A stretch of 64,000 bases of DNA, taken from Lentzea aerocolonigenes. Its GTDB lineage: Bacteria; Actinomycetota; Actinomycetes; Mycobacteriales; Pseudonocardiaceae. The stretch is from contig NZ_BBOJ01000027.1 of the NCBI RefSeq assembly GCF_000974445.1, forward strand, positions 1 through 64,000, written 5' to 3'. The notes beneath the pieces were generated by a model. That model searched no databases. It had not been told where the DNA came from and saw nothing but the letters and a program-made list of their open reading frames with translations. Below are positions 43,255 to 52,335 of the stretch, piece after piece. Within the stretch, counting starts at the first letter, position 1, and each line of letters starts with the position of its first letter. Both the position numbers and the translations under genes were made by a program.

Positions 43255-44828
43255 CCGGGGCGAACACCGCAATCAACCTGTCGGTCTTCGGCATCTTCGT
43301 TCTGCTGACGCTCTACATCGTCTATCGGGCGTCGACGCGGAACGTGAGTGCGTCGGACTACTACGCGGCGGGCAGCAGCTTCACGGGTACTCAGAACGGC
43401 ATCGCGCTCTCCGGTGACTTCCTCTCCGCCGCGTCGTTCCTGGGCATCTCCGGCGCGATCGCCGTGAACGGCTACGACGGCTTCATGTACTCGATCGGGT
43501 GGGTAGTCGCCTGGCTGATCGGCCTGATGCTCATCTCGGAACGGCTGCGCAACACCGGCCGCTTCACGATGGGTGACGTGATGGCGTTCCGCATGCGCCA
43601 GCGCCCGGTGCGCGCGGCGGCGGCGAACGCGACGCTGGTGATCTCGATCTTCTACATGATCGCCCAGATGGCGGGCGCCGGCGGCCTGATGGCGCTGCTG
43701 CTGGACGTGCACAGCAAGGTCGGCCAGGCGATCATCATCGCGGTCGTGGGCATCGTCATGGTGCTGTACGTGCTGGTCGGCGGCATGAAGGGCACGACGT
43801 GGGTGCAGATCATCAAGGCCGTCATGCTGATCCTCTGCGTGTCACTGATGACGATCTTCCTGATCGGCAAGTTCGGTTTCGACTTCTCCGCCATGCTCGA
43901 CCGCGCGACCCAGAAGTCGCCGCTGGGCGAGGCCGTTCTCTCTCCTGGTGTGAAGTACGGCGCATCGGGCCTGTCGAAGATCGACTTCATTTCGCTGGCG
44001 CTCGCGCTGCTCCTCGGCACCGCGTCTCTCCCCCACGTCCTGATGCGCTTCTACACGGTGCCGAACGCGCGTGAGGCACGCAGGTCGGTCGTGTGGGCGA
44101 CGTGGATGGTGGCGATCTTCTACTCGTGCACCCTGGTCATCGGCTTCGGCGCGATGGCCCTGGTCGGCACGGACAAGATCACCGGTGCTCCCGGTGGCGA
44201 GAACTCCGCGGCGCCGCTGCTGGCGTTCCAGGTCGGTGGCACGGTGCTGCTCGGCATCGTGTGCGCGGTGGCGTTCGCCACGATCCTCGCCGTGGTCGCA
44301 GGCCTGACGCTGACCGCTTCCGCCTCGTTCGCGCACGACGTGTACGCGAACGTCATCAAGCACGGTGAGGCGGACCCGCGCGACGAGGTGCGCGTCGCTC
44401 GCATCACCGCGGTGTGCGTCGGCGTGCTCGCGATCGCCGGCGGGATCGCGGCCAACGGTCAGAACGTTGCCTTCCTGGTCGCTCTGGCCTTCGCGCTGGC
44501 GGCTTCCGCGAACCTGCCGACGCTGCTGTACTCCATGTTCTGGAAGCGGTTCAACACGCGCGGCACGTTGTGGAGCATGTACGGCGGCCTCACCTCGTGC
44601 GTGCTGCTCATCGCCTTCTCCCCCGCCATCTCCGGCTCGAAGTCGTCGGTGTTCCCGGACGCCGACTTCGCGTTCTTCCCGCTCTCGAACCCCGGCATCG
44701 TGGCGATCCCGCTGTCGTTCCTGGCCGGGTTCCTGGGCACGATCCTCAGCAAGGAGCCCGCCGACCCCGCGAAGCAGGCGGAGATGGAGGTCCGCGGGCT
44801 GACCGGCATCGGGTCAGGTCTGCGCTAG
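43251..44828 (+). CDS. actP: Cation/acetate symporter (ActP-like, SSS family)
   Basis: 525 residues, about 13 membrane helices. NVSASDYYAAGSSFTGTQNG, LSGDFLSAASFLGI and GTASLPHVLMRFYTV are typical of the sodium:solute acetate branch. Imports acetate or short monocarboxylates. Co-translated with the DUF485 gene; no acetyl-CoA synthetase gene is nearby. Overlaps the convergent hydrolase gene by 15 bases. Confidence 0.92.
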   Translation: MTGANTAINLSVFGIFVLLTLYIVYRASTRNVSASDYYAAGSSFTGTQNGIALSGDFLSAASFLGISGAIAVNGYDGFMYSIGWVVAWLIGLMLISERLRNTGRFTMGDVMAFRMRQRPVRAAAANATLVISIFYMIAQMAGAGGLMALLLDVHSKVGQAIIIAVVGIVMVLYVLVGGMKGTTWVQIIKAVMLILCVSLMTIFLIGKFGFDFSAMLDRATQKSPLGEAVLSPGVKYGASGLSKIDFISLALALLLGTASLPHVLMRFYTVPNAREARRSVVWATWMVAIFYSCTLVIGFGAMALVGTDKITGAPGGENSAAPLLAFQVGGTVLLGIVCAVAFATILAVVAGLTLTASASFAHDVYANVIKHGEADPRDEVRVARITAVCVGVLAIAGGIAANGQNVAFLVALAFALAASANLPTLLYSMFWKRFNTRGTLWSMYGGLTSCVLLIAFSPAISGSKSSVFPDADFAFFPLSNPGIVAIPLSFLAGFLGTILSKEPADPAKQAEMEVRGLTGIGSGLR

Positions 44829-45593
44829 AAGTCCCGCCACCGCTTCGTTGAACACCTCGGGGCGTTCCAGGTTCGGCATGTGCGCGGCGCCGTCGACCAC
44901 GACCAGCGTCGAACCTGGAACCCTGTCGCGCAGGTACTCGGCGTCCTTCACGGGCGTGTACTCGTCATCACTGCCGACCACGATCAGGGTCGGCACGGTG
45001 ACGGCTTCGAGGGTTCCGGTGTAGTCGGGCCTTTCGGCGCGGCCCCTGAGCGCTGCCGCCGCGCCCTCCGGCGGTGCGTTGTGCATCATCTTCGACACGT
45101 GCTCGCCGGCGGCGGTGTTGTGCGGCGCCACCATCTTCCACAGCACTTCGGTCGCGTAGCCGGACATGCCCTCGTGCAGCAGCCGGTCCGCCATCGCGTT
45201 GCGGTTCCGGCGCCCCTCCTCCGTTTCGGGTTGGGCGAACGTGTCGGCGAAGATCAGGCCCTTGATGCGCTCGGGGAACCGGCGGGCGCATTCCATGACG
45301 ATCTGGCCGCCCATCGACAGGCCGCCGAGCACGAACCGGTCGATCCCGAGGTGGGTGAGCAGCGCGGCGATGTCGGTCGCGAAGACGTCCAGCGGCGTGG
45401 TGCCGGGGACGACCGTGCTCTCGCCGTAGCCGCGCAGGTCGGCGGCGATCACCCGGTGGGTCGCTGCGAAGTGCTCGACCTGCGGGCGCCACATCGAGCG
45501 GTCGAACGGGTGGCCGTGGACCAGGACCAACGGATCGCCGCCGCCCTCGTCGTCGTAGCCGATGGTGATGCCGTTGACGGTCGCGGTGGTCAT
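44814..45593 (-). CDS. Alpha/beta hydrolase
   Basis: 259 residues. Nucleophile elbow GGLSMGG, oxyanion segment VLVHGHPFDRSMW, Asp in VVGSDDEYTPV and His in DGAAHMPNLE give a full catalytic triad. Substrate unknown; some relatives act on enol-lactones or haloperoxidase-type substrates. TACGGT at 45601-45606 lies seven bases before the ATG, so it may be leaderless. Divergent from the MocR regulator. Confidence 0.9.
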   Translation of the reverse strand: MTTATVNGITIGYDDEGGGDPLVLVHGHPFDRSMWRPQVEHFAATHRVIAADLRGYGESTVVPGTTPLDVFATDIAALLTHLGIDRFVLGGLSMGGQIVMECARRFPERIKGLIFADTFAQPETEEGRRNRNAMADRLLHEGMSGYATEVLWKMVAPHNTAAGEHVSKMMHNAPPEGAAAALRGRAERPDYTGTLEAVTVPTLIVVGSDDEYTPVKDAEYLRDRVPGSTLVVVDGAAHMPNLERPEVFNEAVAGLLAQT

Positions 45594-45619
45594 GATCCCG
45601 ACCGTAACCAGGACCTTCG

Positions 45620-45653
45620 CTCGGTACAATCAAAACATTGCTCTCGGTGCAAT
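45620..45653. promoter_or_regulatory. Direct repeats at the MocR promoter
   Basis: CTCGGTACAAT (45620-45630) and CTCGGTGCAAT (45643-45653) are direct repeats 23 bp apart, the arrangement MocR/GabR-type regulators prefer. The first contains a consensus-like -10 TACAAT for the mocR gene. CAAT-N6-ATTG also spans the middle. Confidence 0.55.
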
Positions 45654-45663
45654 TGGGGCGCCT

Positions 45664-46959
45664 GTGGACGACTTCCGGCGGATCGCGGACGCCATCGCCG
45701 CGGACATCGCTCGCGGGCGGCTGCGGCCAGGCGAGCGACTGCCGCCACAACGCGCGTTCGCCAGGCGCCACCGGATCGCGAACTCCACGGCGGCACGGGT
45801 GTACGGCGAGCTGGCGCGGCGCGGGCTGATCACCGGCGAGGTCGGCCGGGGCACGTTCGTCCGGGCACGCGCGGCGGAACCCGCCCTCGCCGATCCCGGT
45901 AGCGCGCCGGTGGACCTCCAGCTGAACTTCCCGGTGTTGCCGGAGCAGGCGGCACTGCTGTCGGCCGGCCTGAGCACGATCCTGCGGCCCGACGTCCTGG
46001 CGGACGCGTTGCGACCGAGCGGGGTGACCGGCACGCCCTCCGCCCGAGCCGCGGCCGCAGAGCTGTTGGCACGCGACGAATGGCGTCCGTCACCAGAACA
46101 GATCCTGTTCACCGGCAACGGAAAGCAGTCACTGGCGGCGAGCATCGCAGCGCTCGTGCCGGTCGGCGGGCGGCTCGGTGTCGAGGCCCTGACCTATCCG
46201 GTGGTGCGCACGATCGCCGGTCGGCTGGGGATCACGTTGGTGCCGTTGGAGATGGACGACCACGGGGTGGTGCCGGACGCCGTGCGGACGGCGGCGGTGC
46301 GGGCCGTCTACCTGCAGCCGGCCCTGCACAACCCGCTCGGCGTCACGATGCCCGCCGAACGCCGGGCGGAAGTCGTCGCGGTGCTGGAGGAACTGGACCT
46401 GCCCCTGATCGAGGACTGCGTCTACACGTTCCTGTGCGACGAGCCGCCGTTGGCCGCGCTCGCCCCGGACCGCACGGTCGTCGTCGACAGCCTGTCCAAG
46501 CGGATCGCACCGGGATTGACGCTCGGTTTCGTCGTCCCGCCAGCGGCGCTCGGCGACCGGATCGCCGCCGCCGCGCGAGGTGGCGGCTGGACGGCGCCGC
46601 GGTTCGCTCTCGACGTGGCGGTGCACCACATCACCGACGGCACCGCGGCCACCATCCAGCAAGCCAAGAGAGCGGACGCGACGGCGCGGCAACGGCTCGT
46701 CGCGGCGAAGCTGGACGTGCGCGCCGATCCACGCGCCTACCACTGCTGGTGGGAGCTGCCACCGCCGTGGCGCGCCGACACGTTCGTCGCCGCCGCCGCG
46801 CGGGAGGGCATCGCGGTGACGCCGGCGTCGGCGTTCGCGGTCGGCAAGGCACCCAACGCGGTGCGGCTCGCCTTGGCGTCCCCGCCTCTCGACCGGCTCT
46901 CCACCGCACTGGACGTGCTGGCCGGCATCGCCCGCGGCACACCGGAGTTGGGCGCGTGA
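45664..46959 (+). CDS. MocR-type regulator (GntR helix-turn-helix plus aminotransferase domain)
   Basis: 431 residues. Residues 1-70 are a GntR winged helix (ERLPPQRAFARRHRIANSTAARVYGELARRGL); the rest is a fold-type I PLP aminotransferase domain with PLP lysine in DSLSKRIAPG and the LQPALHNPLG segment. Such proteins sense amino compounds or PLP. It faces the alpha/beta hydrolase gene, its likely target. GTG at 45664 chosen; upstream codons in frame cross the promoter. Confidence 0.9.
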   Translation: MDDFRRIADAIAADIARGRLRPGERLPPQRAFARRHRIANSTAARVYGELARRGLITGEVGRGTFVRARAAEPALADPGSAPVDLQLNFPVLPEQAALLSAGLSTILRPDVLADALRPSGVTGTPSARAAAAELLARDEWRPSPEQILFTGNGKQSLAASIAALVPVGGRLGVEALTYPVVRTIAGRLGITLVPLEMDDHGVVPDAVRTAAVRAVYLQPALHNPLGVTMPAERRAEVVAVLEELDLPLIEDCVYTFLCDEPPLAALAPDRTVVVDSLSKRIAPGLTLGFVVPPAALGDRIAAAARGGGWTAPRFALDVAVHHITDGTAATIQQAKRADATARQRLVAAKLDVRADPRAYHCWWELPPPWRADTFVAAAAREGIAVTPASAFAVGKAPNAVRLALASPPLDRLSTALDVLAGIARGTPELGA

Positions 46960-47018
46960 CCCGACCACGGCGAACCACCACCGCGCGGCCCGCCGGCCGG
47001 CATCGCCCGCGACGCACC
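46920..47018. repeat. Partial 75-bp tandem duplication at the mocR end
   Basis: Bases 46920-46943 recur at 46995-47018 with 22 of 24 identical, and the CGTGACC stop-codon region recurs at the same 75-bp offset. The second copy now encodes the C-terminus of the convergent ATP-grasp protein. Confidence 0.55.
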
Positions 47019-47022
47019 CTGC

Positions 47023-47865
47023 CTAGACGCGTGACCTGATCGCGGCGCTCAACCGCGACGCGGCCTCCTCGCCGGTGTGCTTGAACCCCAGCGACGGCTC
47101 GGTCAGTTCCAGCTCCAGCAGCAGCGGCTCGCCCTCGGCACCCTCGACCACGTCCACGCGGGCGTAGAGGAAGTCCTTGCGCGACAACGCGAGCAGCTCG
47201 GCGGCCACGTCCAGCACGTGCTCGGCGAGCTCGAGCTGCGGCACGGACGGTTCGATCGCGCGCAGCCTCTCCTCGACGTACAGGCCCGACTCCGACTCGG
47301 CCAGGCCCTGGGCCAGCATCGGTCCTTTGTGGAACGAGTGGGAGTACTCGCCCGCGAAGAACACGAGTGCCGTCTCGCCGTGCTCGTCCACACTGGACTG
47401 GTAGGGCTGCACGAGTGCTTTGACGCCAAGGGCTTCGAGGTGTGCCTGGGCCGCGGAGGGTGAGGTGAACCGGGCTGCCCCGCGCGAGCCCGCGCCGATC
47501 GCCGGCTTCACCACGAACTCGCCGTCCGGCCACACCGGCGACGAGCCCGGTTCGACGACGGCCGTGGGCACGACGGGGACGCCGTGGGCCGCGAGCTCGA
47601 CCAGGTAGGACTTGTCGGTGTTCCAGCGGACCACCGACACGGAGTTCGCCAGCGCGGGCACTGCGGAGCACCACGCCAGGAAGTCGTCGAGGCGCTCGGG
47701 GTAGTCCCAGGTGGTGCGCAGCACGACGAGGTCGGCGCCCGAGACGTCGGTGCCCCACGGCTGCCACGTCACGTCGACGCCGTCGCGCACCAGGGCGGCG
47801 ATGAGCGCGGCCTCGTCGCCGTCACCCTCCGGCAGTGCGGCGCAGGACGCCAGCACCACCTTCAT
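47023..47865 (-). CDS. ATP-grasp ligase-like protein (RimK-related)
   Basis: 280 residues. VVLRTTWDYPERLDDF, the GEFVVKPAIGAGSRG ATP-lysine loop and FLYARVDVVEGAEGEPLLLELELTEPSL metal-binding end match the ATP-grasp fold; members join carboxylates to amines. Substrates unknown. Its C-terminus lies in a duplicated segment. ATG at 47865 overlaps the upstream small gene (ATGA). Confidence 0.82.
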   Translation of the reverse strand: MKVVLASCAALPEGDGDEAALIAALVRDGVDVTWQPWGTDVSGADLVVLRTTWDYPERLDDFLAWCSAVPALANSVSVVRWNTDKSYLVELAAHGVPVVPTAVVEPGSSPVWPDGEFVVKPAIGAGSRGAARFTSPSAAQAHLEALGVKALVQPYQSSVDEHGETALVFFAGEYSHSFHKGPMLAQGLAESESGLYVEERLRAIEPSVPQLELAEHVLDVAAELLALSRKDFLYARVDVVEGAEGEPLLLELELTEPSLGFKHTGEEAASRLSAAIRSRV

Positions 47866-48152
47866 GACTGCATCGAGGCCATCTTGCGGCGGTGCGCGGG
47901 ACCGATCTTGGTGCCGGCGGTCGTCTCGCGGTCCCATTCGGCCTGCTCGACGTTGTCGACGGCTTCGACGGCCTTGGTGGCGGACTCGACGTCCGCGGCC
48001 ATCACGTCGCCCATGGCGCCGTCCGCACCGACCAGCACGATCCGCGCGCCGGCCCTGCCGATCGGCTCCACGACCGCTTTGACCGCCGTACCCGGCTTGC
48101 CGTGGGCCTTCACGAACTCGGCGATGCGCTTCTGAGTGGTTTGATCAGACAC
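47862..48152 (-). CDS. Conserved-looking small hypothetical protein
   Basis: 96 residues, hydrophilic at both ends with a central AGARIVLVGADGAMGDVMAADV segment that could be a small alpha/beta fold. I do not recognise a family. It is the first gene of a two-gene unit with the ATP-grasp gene and starts six bases after a TACAGT -10 box, so it is probably leaderless. Confidence 0.65.
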   Translation of the reverse strand: MSDQTTQKRIAEFVKAHGKPGTAVKAVVEPIGRAGARIVLVGADGAMGDVMAADVESATKAVEAVDNVEQAEWDRETTAGTKIGPAHRRKMASMQS

Positions 48153-48188
48153 CCCCACACTGTAAAACCAGCGGGTAGCTTCAGTGCG
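48153..48188. promoter_or_regulatory. Back-to-back leaderless promoters in 36 bp
   Basis: On the minus strand TACAGT (48159-48164) is six bases before the GTG at 48152; on the plus strand TAGCTT (48176-48181) is seven bases before the GTG at 48189. Each -35 region would lie under the other -10, so the two promoters probably compete. Confidence 0.5.
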
Positions 48189-49774
48189 GTGACCACCGAC
48201 ACGCTCACGTCGTTCCTCTCGTGGTACTTCGACCACCACCCGGCTCACGCGGCGCAGGTCGGCTCGCTGGAGCACTACTCGACGTTCGGGGACTTCTCCT
48301 CGGCGGCGTTCGAGCAGCGGGCCAGGGAGAAGGGCGCCTGGATGGCGCGGCTGGAGCCGTTGCCGAGGTCGGTCGACCGCGATCTCGCGCTGTCGGTGCT
48401 GCGCGGATCGCTCGCACTGGAGGCGTGGCCCGGCTGGCGGCGCGACCCCCAGGAGTACTCCGGGATGGTCTTCTTCGGACTGCTGGGTCCGTTCCTGCAC
48501 CGGTTGCTGCCCGAGGACGAGCTCGTCGCCACCGCGATCGCGAAGCTGCGCGAGGTGCCGTCGGTGTTCGCCGCCGCCGAGGCGAACCTCGACCGGCGCT
48601 CGCGTCGCCGCTGGTCGTGAAGCGGGCGCGCGACCAGGTGCGGACCGGGCGTTCGTTCGTGCTGGACTCGCTGCCGCAGCAGGTGTCCACACCCCAGCTG
48701 CGCGCTCAGCTGGTGGACGCCGCCGTGCCCGCCGCCGAGGCGTTCGACCGGTACGCGGCGTTCCTCGACGAACTCCTCCTGCGGGCGACCGGCGACTGGC
48801 GCATGGGCGAGAAGCTCTACTCGACGGTGTTGCAGGACAAGGAGTTGCTCGGCTACGGCGCACCGGAGCTGCACCAGCGCGGGCAGGACGCCTACGCCGC
48901 GCTGGAGGCGGAGCTGGTCGAGCTGGCGGGCTCCGCGGACTGGCGCACGGCGATGAGCGCGTTGCAGGACGACCACCCGCCGACGCTGGAGGCGATGCGC
49001 GCCGAGTACGAGGCGGAGACGGCACGGGCCCGCGCGGCACTGGTCGAGCACTCGCTCGTGACGCTGCCGGACGGCGAGGAGTGCCAGGTGGTGCCGTCAC
49101 CGCCGTTCCAGCGGGCGATCATGGCGGTCGCGAGCTACGTCGGCCCGCCGCCGCTGACCTCCAACCGCGGCGGCTACTTCTTCGTGCCGTACACGCCGGA
49201 CAACGCGACGGACGAGCAGATCACGCAACGGCTGCGCACCAACGCGCGCTCGCAGCTGCCGACGATCTCGGTGCACGAGGCCTACCCCGGCCACCACTGG
49301 CACTCCGCCTGGGTCGCGGCGCAGGGCCCGGCGCACCCGCTGCGGAAGGTGTTCCGCACGCCGTACTTCTCCGAGGGCTGGGCGCTGTACTCGGAGAAAC
49401 TGCTGCGCTCGGTCGGCTACTACACGACGCGAGGGGCGTTGATGGGCCACGTCGAGGCGCGGCTGTTCCGCGCGGCGCGGATGGTCGTCGACACCGCGCT
49501 GCACTGCGGGGACATGACGCCGGACGAGGCCGAGGCGTTCATGGTGGCGCGCACGGCACTGACACCGGGCACGGCGGCGGGCGAGGTGAAGAGGTACTGC
49601 GCGTGGCCGACGCAGGCGCCGTCGTACCTGACCGGCGCGCTGGAGATCGACCTGATCCGGGACGACTACCTCGCCGCGGGGCTGGGGTCGTTGCGCGACT
49701 TCCACGACCGGATCGCGGGATCCGGCGCGCTGCCGCTCGGGCTCGCGCGCCGGGTGGCGCTGGGCGAGGACTGA
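48189..49774 (+). pseudogene. DUF885 zinc-peptidase-like gene with a frameshift
   Basis: The first 143 codons (GTG 48189 to TGA 48620) and the remaining frame (to 49774) together make a DUF885 protein of about 530 residues. The second part has HEAYPGHHWH and SEGWALYSEK, the metal-site motifs. The join is near 48591-48595, where one added C would restore reading through to PALASPLVVKRAR. A GTG at 48617 overlaps the stop (GTGA) and could restart translation to give a 385-residue product. It may be a sequencing error, a recent mutation or a coupled split gene. Confidence 0.75.
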
Positions 49775-49859
49775 CGGCACCGTGGTTCCCAGGTCGTGGG
49801 AACGGGAACAACGTCGTCACGGCCGGGGTTGAGCCGGGTGAGTCGATCAAGGAGGACAG

Positions 49860-50801
49860 ATGCCCAAGGCAGTGGTGGTGCGTTCGGCCGGCGGCCCCGA
49901 GGTGCTGGAGTTCACGGACGTGCCGTCGCCCGTGCCCGGTGACGGCGAGCTGCTGGTGCGGGTGGGCGCGGCGGGCGTCAACTACATCGACACCTACCAG
50001 CGCAGCGGCCAGTACCAGGTGCCGCTGCCCACCGCTTTGGGACTGGAGGGCGCGGGCGAGGTCGTCGTGTCGAACTCCCCCGACTTCGCCGTCGGCGACC
50101 GGGTGGCGTGGATGTCCGTGCTGGGCAGCTACGCGTCCGAGGTAGTCGTGCCGGCGTCGGCCGCGGTGAAGGTGCCGGACGAGCTCGACGTCGAACGGGC
50201 GGCGGCCGCGCTGTTGCAGGGCATCACCGCGCACTACCTCGTCTTCTCGACCTACGCGGTCAAGGAGGGCGACCGGGTGCTGGTGCACGCGGCGGCCGGT
50301 GGTGTCGGGTTGCTGCTGACGCAGTGGGCGAAGTCGCGCGGCGCCCACGTGATCGGGACCGTGTCGACCGACGAGAAGGAGGCGCTGGCCCGCGAGGCCG
50401 GGGCCGACGAGGTGCTGCGGTACGGCGACTTCGCGTCGCAGATCGACAAGGTCGACGTCGTCTACGACGGGGTCGGGAAGGACACGTTCGACCAGTCGCT
50501 CGCGTCGTTGAAGCCGCGCGGCATGCTGGCGCTGTTCGGGGCGTCGTCCGGGCCGGTGCCGCCGGTGGACCCGCAGCGGCTGAACCAGGCGGGGTCGGTG
50601 TACCTCACGCGGCCCTCGACCGGCGCCTACCTGCTCGACCGCGCCGAGTTCGAGTGGCGCGCCTCTGATCTGTTCGCCGCGATCGCCGACGGGACGCTGT
50701 CACTGCGGATCGGCGGCCGGTACAAGCTGGAGGAGGCGGCGCAGGCGCACACGGACCTGCAGTCGCGCAAGACGACCGGGAAGCTGCTGCTCCTGCCGTG
50801 A
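49860..50801 (+). CDS. qor: NADPH:quinone oxidoreductase (zeta-crystallin type)
   Basis: 313 residues of the zinc-free MDR family. GVNYIDTYQRSG, the TALGLEGAGEV turn and the nucleotide loop HAAAGGVGLLLTQWAK are all present. Reduces quinones with NADPH. ATG at 49860 follows AGGAGG. Position near ctaB/tkt matches Rv1454c. Confidence 0.93.
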   Translation: MPKAVVVRSAGGPEVLEFTDVPSPVPGDGELLVRVGAAGVNYIDTYQRSGQYQVPLPTALGLEGAGEVVVSNSPDFAVGDRVAWMSVLGSYASEVVVPASAAVKVPDELDVERAAAALLQGITAHYLVFSTYAVKEGDRVLVHAAAGGVGLLLTQWAKSRGAHVIGTVSTDEKEALAREAGADEVLRYGDFASQIDKVDVVYDGVGKDTFDQSLASLKPRGMLALFGASSGPVPPVDPQRLNQAGSVYLTRPSTGAYLLDRAEFEWRASDLFAAIADGTLSLRIGGRYKLEEAAQAHTDLQSRKTTGKLLLLP

Positions 50802-50812
50802 CTTCACGCCGG

Positions 50813-50842
50813 AACGGCCCTCCGACCGCCGGAGGGCCGTTT
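50813..50842 (+). terminator. Terminator after qor
   Basis: AACGGCCCTCCG and CGGAGGGCCGTT are perfect 12-base arms with loop ACCGC, starting about ten bases after the qor stop and followed by TCGCATTTCC. Confidence 0.8.
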
Positions 50843-50989
50843 CGCATTTCCGGTCACGCGAAGAACTTTCTCGATTCCTTCGTGGACGTGCCACGTTCGA
50901 GTGATGCCGCGCCCGTTTTCGTTGAACTGCCCTCATCCGCCCGTTAGCTTCGTTCACGGGGAAGCCGGCGGAAGCATAGAACGGCCCGC

Positions 50990-51277
50990 ATGACGGCGAG
51001 TGGGGAACAGCCGAGCCGCGGCCGAGTGCTTCAGTGGCATGCGGACGAAGGCTGGGGGGCAATCGTTTCACCGGAATTCGACGGTCCGGTCTGGGTTCAT
51101 TTTTCGAGCATTGACCCGGGCGATCGGAACACGTCCACCGGAGGCTATCGGAGCCTCCGGGAAGGCGAGGCCGTCGAGTTCACGGCGGAGCGCGCTGACC
51201 AGGACGGATACCGCTGGCGAGCCATCAGGGTGAGATCGTCGGAGGGGAACCTGAACAGTGAGGAAACTCAGCCGTGA
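50990..51277 (+). CDS. Cold-shock-domain-like protein
   Basis: 95 residues. The RGRVLQWHADEGWGAI opening, VWVHFSSI and a late EGEAVEF then DGYRWRAIRVR match a cold-shock fold with RNP1/RNP2-like strands, though the WGAI and HFSSI versions are divergent from CspA. Probably binds single-stranded RNA or DNA. The 3' end overlaps the following secreted-protein gene by 20 bases. Confidence 0.8.
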   Translation: MTASGEQPSRGRVLQWHADEGWGAIVSPEFDGPVWVHFSSIDPGDRNTSTGGYRSLREGEAVEFTAERADQDGYRWRAIRVRSSEGNLNSEETQP

Positions 51278-51770
51278 ACTGATCGCGATCGCTTCGAGTG
51301 CGCTGGCCGCCATCACGCTGCTGGCCGGAACCGCGAGCGCGGACCACTACCACACGTTCACGCAAAGCGCGGAGTACTTCGAGGCCACCGACAACAACGG
51401 TCACTTCACCGCACAGGCGAACATGCACGCGGGTTGTGCGGTGCCGATGCCGTGGTCATTCCGAATCTCCGCGGCGGTGCAGGCCATCGCCACCAGCACC
51501 ATGAACTGCACGGCCGGCCACAACCAGCTTTCGTACAGCGACTCGCACCCGAACATTCCGGTGGACTACCACTGGCACTCCACGGTCCAGGGCAACCTGG
51601 TGAAGAACATCAAGTACGACCTGTGGGGCAACTGCACGTTCAGGGTGCAGGTCGGCGGCAGGCCGGGCACCGCGAACCTCAACTTCCAGTTCCACTACTC
51701 GATGTTCTGCGGACCGTGCGGCCGCTCCGACGGCGGGTTCCACAGCGAGCTGGAGATCGTGCCGGACTAG
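51258..51770 (+). CDS. Secreted protein of unknown function
   Basis: 170 residues with a clear signal peptide (RKLSRELIAIASSALAA then TLLAGTASA, cleavage near residue 28). The mature part has five cysteines, two of them in CGPC, and many aromatic and His residues. I recognise no family. GTG at 51258 is inside the preceding gene, so the two are probably co-translated. Confidence 0.7.
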   Translation: MRKLSRELIAIASSALAAITLLAGTASADHYHTFTQSAEYFEATDNNGHFTAQANMHAGCAVPMPWSFRISAAVQAIATSTMNCTAGHNQLSYSDSHPNIPVDYHWHSTVQGNLVKNIKYDLWGNCTFRVQVGGRPGTANLNFQFHYSMFCGPCGRSDGGFHSELEIVPD

Positions 51771-51777
51771 CGCCGGT

Positions 51778-51810
51778 GGTTCGGGGGTGCGCCCTGCGGA
51801 CCCCCGAACC
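51778..51810. terminator. Bidirectional hairpin between convergent genes
   Basis: GGTTCGGGGGT and ACCCCCGAACC are perfect 11-base arms around 11 bases. It sits eight bases after the secreted-protein stop and nine before the FKBP stop on the other strand. Confidence 0.75.
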
Positions 51811-51819
51811 GTCGCACGT

Positions 51820-52335
51820 CTACGCGGCGGGGGTGACCTTCACGCCGTCGATCACGAACACGAGGGTCTCGTTCGGCTTGATGCCCTGCCCGCCCTTGCC
51901 GTAGCCCTTGGCCGGCGGGACGACCAGCAGGCGCCGGCCCTTCTCCTTGAGCCCGACGATGCCCTCGTTCCAGCCGTCGATGACCGGCGCCTGGCCGACG
52001 TTCTCCACGTCGAACGGCTGCCCGCGCTCGAAGGAGCTGTCCAGCACCTTCTTGTCGGAGAACGTCGTGAGCTGGTAGTTGACCGAGGCCGTCGTGCCCG
52101 CCTTCACCTCGGCGCCGGTGCCCTGCACCAGGTCCTTGATGATGAGCTCGTCGGTGGGCTTGCAGGCCGGGATCTCGACCTTGGGCGCCGCACCGAAGGC
52201 ACCGGTGACCTTGAAGTCGTCGGCCTTGCAGGGGGCCGACGGCGCGCCCGCGGAGGGCTGGGCCGAGCTGCCGCAGCCGGACAGGCCGGCGGCCGCGACG
52301 AGCGCCAGGGACGCGATGAGCAGGACATTACGCAT
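51820..52335 (-). CDS. FKBP-type peptidyl-prolyl isomerase lipoprotein
   Basis: 171 residues. Signal with lipobox AAGLSGC (Cys near residue 21), a short linker, and an FKBP domain with VNYQLTTFSDKKVLDSS, VIDGWNEGIVGLKEKGRRLLVVPP and ETLVFVIDGVKV. It should fold exported proteins at the outer membrane face of the cell envelope. ATG at 52335; an in-frame earlier start lacks the signal pattern. Confidence 0.93.
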   Translation of the reverse strand: MRNVLLIASLALVAAAGLSGCGSSAQPSAGAPSAPCKADDFKVTGAFGAAPKVEIPACKPTDELIIKDLVQGTGAEVKAGTTASVNYQLTTFSDKKVLDSSFERGQPFDVENVGQAPVIDGWNEGIVGLKEKGRRLLVVPPAKGYGKGGQGIKPNETLVFVIDGVKVTPAA

